Assembly: GCA_040507895.1 (NCBI GenBank)
Contig: JBEVNX010000079.1
Coordinates: 1-26,657 of the forward strand
Direction of reading: 5' to 3'
DNA from: JBEVNX01 sp040507895
GTDB taxonomy: Bacteria; Desulfobacterota; Binatia; JACPRU01
Length of the DNA: 26,657 nucleotides
A program made the position numbers and the translations under genes. Shown piece after piece: positions 22,534-26,657 of this stretch; the stretch's first letter is position 1; each line of letters opens with the position of its first letter. Under the pieces are notes generated by a model, which was not told the DNA's origin, searched no databases, and was given only the letters and a program-made list of their open reading frames with translations.

Positions 22534-25095
22534 GTGATCGGCCTCGACGGGCCCGAGGGTCGAGCCGATCGCGCGTCCCTGGCTTCGCTGATCGGCGCCA
22601 TCGCGCTCGGGCTCGCAATTCGCATCGCGCTCGCCTTTGCGGCCGACGGCAAGAGCTGGAGCGACAACGCCATCATCGCACTGATGGCCATGCACGCTCT
22701 CTCCGGCAAGTTCTACCCGTTCTACTGGGGACAGACCTACATGGGCTCGCTCGAGGCGGTCGTCGTGGCGCCGTTTTTCGCCCTCTTCGGCGTGAGCGAC
22801 GTGACGCTGTCGATCGGTCTGCTGCCCTGGTACGTGCTGTTCGCGGTCGCTCTTCATCGGGTCGCGGCTCGCTGCGCCGGCCGGCTCGCCGGCGACATCG
22901 TTCCTTGGCTCCTGGCCATTGCCCCGCCGTATGTGCAGTACCAGCACATCGCCGCGCGAGGCGGGTACACCGAGACGCTGGCGTTCGGCACCGTGCTTCT
23001 CTGGCTCGTGCTGCGGGTCACCCACGACGCCCTCCCGGCCAACTCGGAGCGCAGACACCTCCACGCGATCGCCTTCGTCGCCGGCCTCGCGTTCTGGACC
23101 AACTGGCTCATCTTCCCGTACTTCGCCGTCGCCGCCGTCTATCTCTGGCTGCACGACCGGCGGCTGCCGCTGCGCCCCGTGATCGTGTCGATGCTCGCGT
23201 TTTTTCTGCTCGGCAGCCTACCCTTTTGGGTCTTCAACATCCGCCACGGCTTTCCGACCTTCTCGTTCGTGGCCGATGTGCAGACGCCCGAGAGCCGCGC
23301 CCTCGCCTTCGAATTCGCGCTCCGCGACGCCATTCCCCAGCTTCTCGGATTTCGCGATCTCGACGGTCGCTTCGTTCACGGTTGGCTCGGTGCCGCGCTG
23401 ACGGCTGGCTCCGCGGTCGCCACGGCGGCGCTGGTCGTCGGTCTCCATCGGTCCTGGGCAGCGCTGCTCCATGGGCGGGTGCGGCAGAGCGAACCCATGC
23501 TCGCCCTCGTCTTGCTCGTCGCCGCGATGGTGGCGATCTATTCCGTGGGGCTACCCGGACGCTTTCACGTCGCCCGTTACCTGCTGCCGATAGCCACGTC
23601 GACGCTCGTGCTGGTCGCCGCCGCCGTCGCCTGGCTGCTGAACCGTTCGCGGGCGCTCGGCGTCGCCGCGCTGAGCGGGCTCGCGCTCCTCTACGGCTTG
23701 CAGATCTTCGCGTTCGGTGAGGGCTTCGCCCAAAGGCGCGGGCGCCCGGGGGCGGGACACGTCGACCAGCTCGCACCCGCGCTGCTCCAGGCGGGGATCC
23801 GCTTCGGCTATGCGGACTATGGGGACGCGACGATCACCACCTACCTGACCCGCGACCGCGTGGTGCTCACCGACTATCCCGGGCTTCGGTATCCGCTCGA
23901 CGAGGTGGACTTTCGCGACCCCGCGGTCATCGTTCGCAAAGGCATGCCTCCGGCAGAACCGACGCTTGCCGCGCTGAACGCTCGAGCCTCATCGAACCGC
24001 ACCGCCGGCTACACCATCCACTGGCCGATCCGCTACGACGGCGTGTCGCGGGCGCCGATGCCACGGGGCGGCTGGACGATCACGGCGAGCGTCGACGACG
24101 CCGCGGCAGCCAACATGCTCGACGGCGACCTGTGGACGTATTGGTCCGTTCCAGCCAAGACCGCCGAGCCCTCGATCACGCTCGACCTCGGCCGGCTCGT
24201 AACCGCCAACGGCCTCTTTCTCGAAGGCGGCGAGCGCGGTCACGACGGCTTCGTCAGGCTTCGAATCGAGTCGTCCGGGGATGGACTTGATTGGCACCTC
24301 GTCAAGGAGGCCAAGGCGGGCCTGCCGCTCTTCTTCGAGCGCAGCGGCCAAATCACCACGGTCGGGCGCACCCGGCAGGACGTGCTGTTTCCCCCGGTCG
24401 GCGCACGATTCCTGCGGCTCACGCTCCTCGAAGGGGACCGCAAGTATGCGTGGTCCGTCGCCGAGCTCGGCGTCTTCGGCCCCGGCTCGGAAGGTGCTCC
24501 CTTCGTCGAGCCGGAGTTCGCCGATCCGATGTCGCCGACGTTCGTCGAGCGGCGCCTGCGATCGCAAAGTCTCCGCGAGCCGGAGAGCCACGTACCTCTC
24601 CTTCAGCTCCGCCGGCTCTACCAATCACTCGGCGAAGCCGGGAACGTGCGCGAGATCGAACGGCTCGAGACCGCCGGGTTTCAGCCGCAAGAGAGGCTCG
24701 ACTGGCGCTTCGGCGCCGACCTGAAGTTCCTCGGGTACGACTGGCGGGCGCTCGGACCGCGCCGAGTGGAGATCACCTACCACTGGCAAGCGATGCGACC
24801 CATGGACGAAGCGTACGCATCGTACGTGCGGCTGCGCAGCGCGGACCAGACGCTGGCGGACGATTCCGTGCTCGGCATGACGCACACCACTGCGCGCTGG
24901 ATTCGAGGCGAGGTCGTCAAGGACCGCCGCGTTCTCGCGCTCGCGTCAGATGGAACGTACGAGGCGACGATCGGCGTCTGGGCGCCGCGCTCTCGGCGAC
25001 ACCTCCGCGTCGGCCGCTGGTGGGGCCCGCGTACCGCGCCGTTTTGTCGCATCGTCGCGGCGGCCGAAACGGTGACTGTGGAAAGCATTCATTGA
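22534..25095 (+). CDS. Large GT-C glycosyltransferase with discoidin-like and C-terminal beta domains
   Basis: About 853 residues. Residues 17-395 are a polytopic GT-C module. Its first loop has DGKSWSDNAIIALMAMHAL and YWGQTYMGSLEA, a pattern typical of GT39-like enzymes using polyprenyl-phosphate sugars. A soluble periplasmic part follows. It includes a discoidin (F5/8-type, CBM32-like) beta-sandwich at about 512-648 (ANMLDGDLWTYWSV, ITLDLGRLVTANGLFL, VRLRIESSGDGLDWHLV, GARFLRLTLLE), a helical linker at 668-718, and a C-terminal beta domain at 722-853 (FGADLKFLGYDWRALG, ITYHWQA, ARWIRGEVVKDRRVL, EATIGVWAPR). I chose the GTG at 22534 because the 22 codons upstream to the ATG at 22468 have a low G/C third position, while AAGGA lies 12 nt before the GTG. 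This is uncertain. The gene downstream is a decayed copy of its 3' end. Confidence 0.85.
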   Translation: MIGLDGPEGRADRASLASLIGAIALGLAIRIALAFAADGKSWSDNAIIALMAMHALSGKFYPFYWGQTYMGSLEAVVVAPFFALFGVSDVTLSIGLLPWYVLFAVALHRVAARCAGRLAGDIVPWLLAIAPPYVQYQHIAARGGYTETLAFGTVLLWLVLRVTHDALPANSERRHLHAIAFVAGLAFWTNWLIFPYFAVAAVYLWLHDRRLPLRPVIVSMLAFFLLGSLPFWVFNIRHGFPTFSFVADVQTPESRALAFEFALRDAIPQLLGFRDLDGRFVHGWLGAALTAGSAVATAALVVGLHRSWAALLHGRVRQSEPMLALVLLVAAMVAIYSVGLPGRFHVARYLLPIATSTLVLVAAAVAWLLNRSRALGVAALSGLALLYGLQIFAFGEGFAQRRGRPGAGHVDQLAPALLQAGIRFGYADYGDATITTYLTRDRVVLTDYPGLRYPLDEVDFRDPAVIVRKGMPPAEPTLAALNARASSNRTAGYTIHWPIRYDGVSRAPMPRGGWTITASVDDAAAANMLDGDLWTYWSVPAKTAEPSITLDLGRLVTANGLFLEGGERGHDGFVRLRIESSGDGLDWHLVKEAKAGLPLFFERSGQITTVGRTRQDVLFPPVGARFLRLTLLEGDRKYAWSVAELGVFGPGSEGAPFVEPEFADPMSPTFVERRLRSQSLREPESHVPLLQLRRLYQSLGEAGNVREIERLETAGFQPQERLDWRFGADLKFLGYDWRALGPRRVEITYHWQAMRPMDEAYASYVRLRSADQTLADDSVLGMTHTTARWIRGEVVKDRRVLALASDGTYEATIGVWAPRSRRHLRVGRWWGPRTAPFCRIVAAAETVTVESIH
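24541..25095 (+). repeat. Intact copy of a tandem duplicated 3' segment
   Basis: This part of the large GT-C gene (helical linker plus C-terminal beta domain) reappears at 25191-25744. From the shared CAAAG motif (ending near 24570 here and 25220 there) to the stop codon, the spans are 525 and 524 nt. The two copies differ by a single missing base plus many substitutions. Confidence 0.85.
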
Positions 25096-25744
25096 GCATG
25101 CCCGAGCCGCGTCGATCGCTTCGCGTCGTGCTCGGGATCGGCGTGGCGGTCTAGGAGAAGGGGAGAAGCCCGAGCTCCACGCCCCCTCGCATGGCGAGGC
25201 GCCGCCTGCGCTTGCAAAGCCTGCACGAAACTGAGAGCGATGGCTCCCTCGTTGAACTCGCCCGTCTCTATCGATCACTCGGCGAAGCCGACAAGGCGCA
25301 CGAGATCGAACGCCTCCGGGCCGAACGATTTCGACCGCAGATTCGCCTGGACTGGCACTTCGGACTCGATCTGAAGCTCCTCGGGTACGACTGGCGAGCG
25401 CTCGGCTCGCGCGCGTGGGGATCACCTACTAGCGGCAAGCGACGCGATCGATGGACGAAGAATACGCCTCGTACGTCCTCTTGAACGCCGCCGGGCAAAA
25501 GCTCCAGGACGATTCCGTCCTCGGCGCGCCGCGCACCACCGCGCGCTGGCTTCCAGGCGAGACCGTCAAGGACCGCCGCGTCCTGACGCTCGCGCACGAC
25601 GGATCCTACGAGGCGACGATCGGCGTCTGGGCGCCGCGCCCGGGGCGGCACGTCGGGGCCGGGCGCTGGTGGCGGCCGCGAATGCTGCCCTTCTGTCCCT
25701 TCGTGGTCGTCGGTGACTCGGTAGAAGTAGGGAGCGTTCATTGA
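25092..25744 (+). pseudogene. Remnant of a tandem GT-C paralogue (N-terminal start plus C-terminal domain, broken)
   Basis: The reading frame opens at the TTG overlapping the upstream stop (25092) or the ATG at 25098. It gives MPEPRRSLRVVLGIGVAV, which looks like the start of a membrane protein, then an in-frame TAG (25152-25154). From 25191 the same frame encodes a close copy of the upstream GT-C linker and C-terminal domain (for example LGEADKAHEIERLRAERF and DLKLLGYDWRALG). A 1-nt deletion lies within 25406-25420. The shifted frame then has a TAG (25430-25432), after which homology runs unbroken (MDEEYASYVLLNAAGQKL to VGSVH) to the stop at 25744. The whole membrane catalytic module and discoidin region are missing. 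The two fragments could be miscalled as separate small genes (25191-25484 and 25451-25744). Confidence 0.85.
25730..25734 (+). promoter_or_regulatory. Ribosome binding site for the TTG start of the aminotransferase
   Basis: GGGAG lies 6 nt before TTG 25741. It lies inside the end of the pseudogene and supports an unusual TTG start that overlaps the preceding stop (TTGA). Confidence 0.55.
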
Positions 25745-26657
25745 GAACGGCGAAGCGGCGCCGATTCCTTCCCGTCTACGAGCCGTGGATCGGCCGGCGC
25801 GAGCTAGCGCGCGTGGCCCGCTGCGTGAAGAGCGGATGGATCTCGTCGATCGGCGCCGAAATCGGGGAATTCGAGGAGCGTTTCGCAGCGATCTGCGCTC
25901 GTCGCTTCGGCGTGGCCACCAGCAACGGCACCACGGCGCTCCACCTCGCCTTGGCCGCGCTCGGCATCGGACGAGGAGACGAGGTGATCGTCCCCGCGCT
26001 GACGTTCGTCGCCACCGCCAATGCCGTCCACTACACCGGCGCCACGCCGGTCTTCGCCGACGCCGACGCCGCGACCTGGAACGTCGATCCCGCGGCCGTT
26101 GCCAAGTGCGTGACGAAGAGCACGCGGGCGATCGTCGCCGTTCACCTCTACGGCCAGCCTGCCGAAATGCGAGCGCTCGCCGCGACAGCGCGACGCGCCG
26201 GCGCCGCGCTCGTCGAGGACGCCGCCGAGGCGCACGGCGCACGCTATCGGGGGCGCCCGGTCGGCTCGCTGGGAGACGTCGCCTGCTTCAGCTTCTACGG
26301 CAACAAGATGGTGACCACCGGCGAGGGCGGCATGGTATTGACCTCGGACGCCAAGCTCGCCGCCCGCCTTCGCTTGCTGCGCGATCATGCGATGTCGCCG
26401 AAACGGCGCTATTACCACGAAGAGATCGGCTTCAACTATCGCATGACCACGCTTCAAGCGGCTCTCGGCCTAGCGCAGCTCGATCGTTTCCAAGACATCC
26501 TCGCACGCAAGCGAAGAATCGCCGCCTGGTATCGCGACGGCCTGCGCGGCCTGCCGCTGGAGCTCGCACCCGACGTGCCGGGTTGCGAGAACGTCCACTG
26601 GATGTTCAGCGCGTTGCTCGCCCGAAGCGCGCCGCTCGATCGCGATGCTTTTGCCGG
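25741..26657 (+). CDS. DegT/DnrJ/EryC1/StrS-family sugar aminotransferase (3' end cut by window)
   Basis: The first 305 codons of a PLP-dependent nucleotide-sugar aminotransferase, with no stop before the window ends. It reads PVYEPWIG (11-18), KSGWISSIG (30-38), GVATSNGTTALHLAL (57-71), DEVIVPALTFVATANAV (80-96), VHLYGQP (134-140), VEDAAEAHGA (158-167) and SFYGNKMVTTGEGGMV (184-199). K189 should form the PLP Schiff base and D160 should contact the pyridine nitrogen. The NK-x2-TTGEGG signature is common in GDP-perosamine synthase-like and related enzymes that make 4-amino sugars, although the exact sugar cannot be fixed from this. The TTG start at 25741 overlaps the pseudogene stop and has GGGAG at good spacing; no ATG suits the N terminus. 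It supports an amino-sugar-containing glycan for the cluster. Confidence 0.93.
   Translation, partial: MRTAKRRRFLPVYEPWIGRRELARVARCVKSGWISSIGAEIGEFEERFAAICARRFGVATSNGTTALHLALAALGIGRGDEVIVPALTFVATANAVHYTGATPVFADADAATWNVDPAAVAKCVTKSTRAIVAVHLYGQPAEMRALAATARRAGAALVEDAAEAHGARYRGRPVGSLGDVACFSFYGNKMVTTGEGGMVLTSDAKLAARLRLLRDHAMSPKRRYYHEEIGFNYRMTTLQAALGLAQLDRFQDILARKRRIAAWYRDGLRGLPLELAPDVPGCENVHWMFSALLARSAPLDRDAFA

Noticed and set aside
25191..25744. Two separate small genes, or one gene read through its TAG codons
   Set aside because: Both pieces match consecutive parts of the upstream GT-C C terminus, and there is a 1-nt deletion as well as two TAGs. Stop readthrough alone cannot restore the protein. 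A pseudogene is the simplest reading.
8741..26657. An exosortase/PEP-CTERM polysaccharide locus
   Set aside because: AsnB and GTs are common in those loci, but no exosortase, PEP-CTERM protein, tyrosine autokinase or Wzc-like gene is present in the window.
1..26657. tRNA genes, CRISPR arrays, insertion sequences or phage attachment sites
   Set aside because: I saw no cloverleaf with CCA-end context, no regularly spaced repeats and no transposase or integrase motifs. The only clear direct repeat is the GT-C 3' duplication.

Overview
The window is high-GC DNA (roughly two thirds G+C by eye) from a Gram-negative bacterium. An outer-membrane beta-barrel protein, a lipoprotein signal peptide and a periplasmic HtrA protease support this. 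Gene style and content suggest a deltaproteobacterial-type lineage (Myxococcota, Desulfobacterota or Binatota-like), but I cannot place it more precisely. I see no rRNA, tRNA, CRISPR array, insertion sequence or phage gene.

Region 1 (1-3349, + strand) is a nitrogen-acquisition operon: OmpL-like porin, stand-alone response-regulator receiver protein, and ammonium transporter. A near-consensus sigma-54 promoter (TGGCAT-N5-TTGCT, 134-149) lies just upstream. The receiver protein sits where a P-II (GlnK) gene is often found.

Region 2 (3350-8740) is mixed housekeeping. A divergent CobS-like membrane protein and a TIGR04282/DUF2064-type glycosyltransferase form a minus-strand pair. Divergent from them is a Do-family serine protease. 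It is followed by a small coiled-coil membrane protein that may be read from a leaderless transcript, a 2-dehydropantoate 2-reductase, and an SRAP/HMCES-type DNA-protein crosslink protein.

Region 3 (8773-26657) looks like one large surface-glycan or glycolipid locus. A minus-strand run (20288 down to 8773) encodes a GT39-type glycosyltransferase, a membrane-anchored PD40 beta-propeller, an intact SDR epimerase, an AsnB-type amidotransferase, two UPF0104/LPG-synthase-TM flippase-like proteins flanking a hexapeptide acyltransferase, an SDR with its middle missing, a polytopic membrane protein, and a PAP2 phosphatase fused to a jelly-roll-like domain. Many of these genes overlap by a few bases. 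To the right lie two convergent SGNH hydrolases, a large GT-C enzyme with a discoidin-like domain, a decayed partial copy of that enzyme, and a sugar aminotransferase (DegT family) cut by the window end. The likely logic is: make an amino- or amide-modified sugar, transfer it from a polyprenyl-phosphate donor in the periplasm, flip or export it, trim or acylate it, and recycle the lipid carrier. The final product cannot be read from sequence.

The most notable signals are: (a) the tandem remnant at 25092-25744, which keeps 524 nt of alignable 3' sequence with a single 1-nt indel; (b) the SDR at 11460-11945, which has lost about 165 internal residues including the YxxxK segment; (c) the sigma-54 promoter with the porin-receiver-Amt order; and (d) the PAP2-jelly-roll and propeller-GT39 arrangements inside the glycan cluster.
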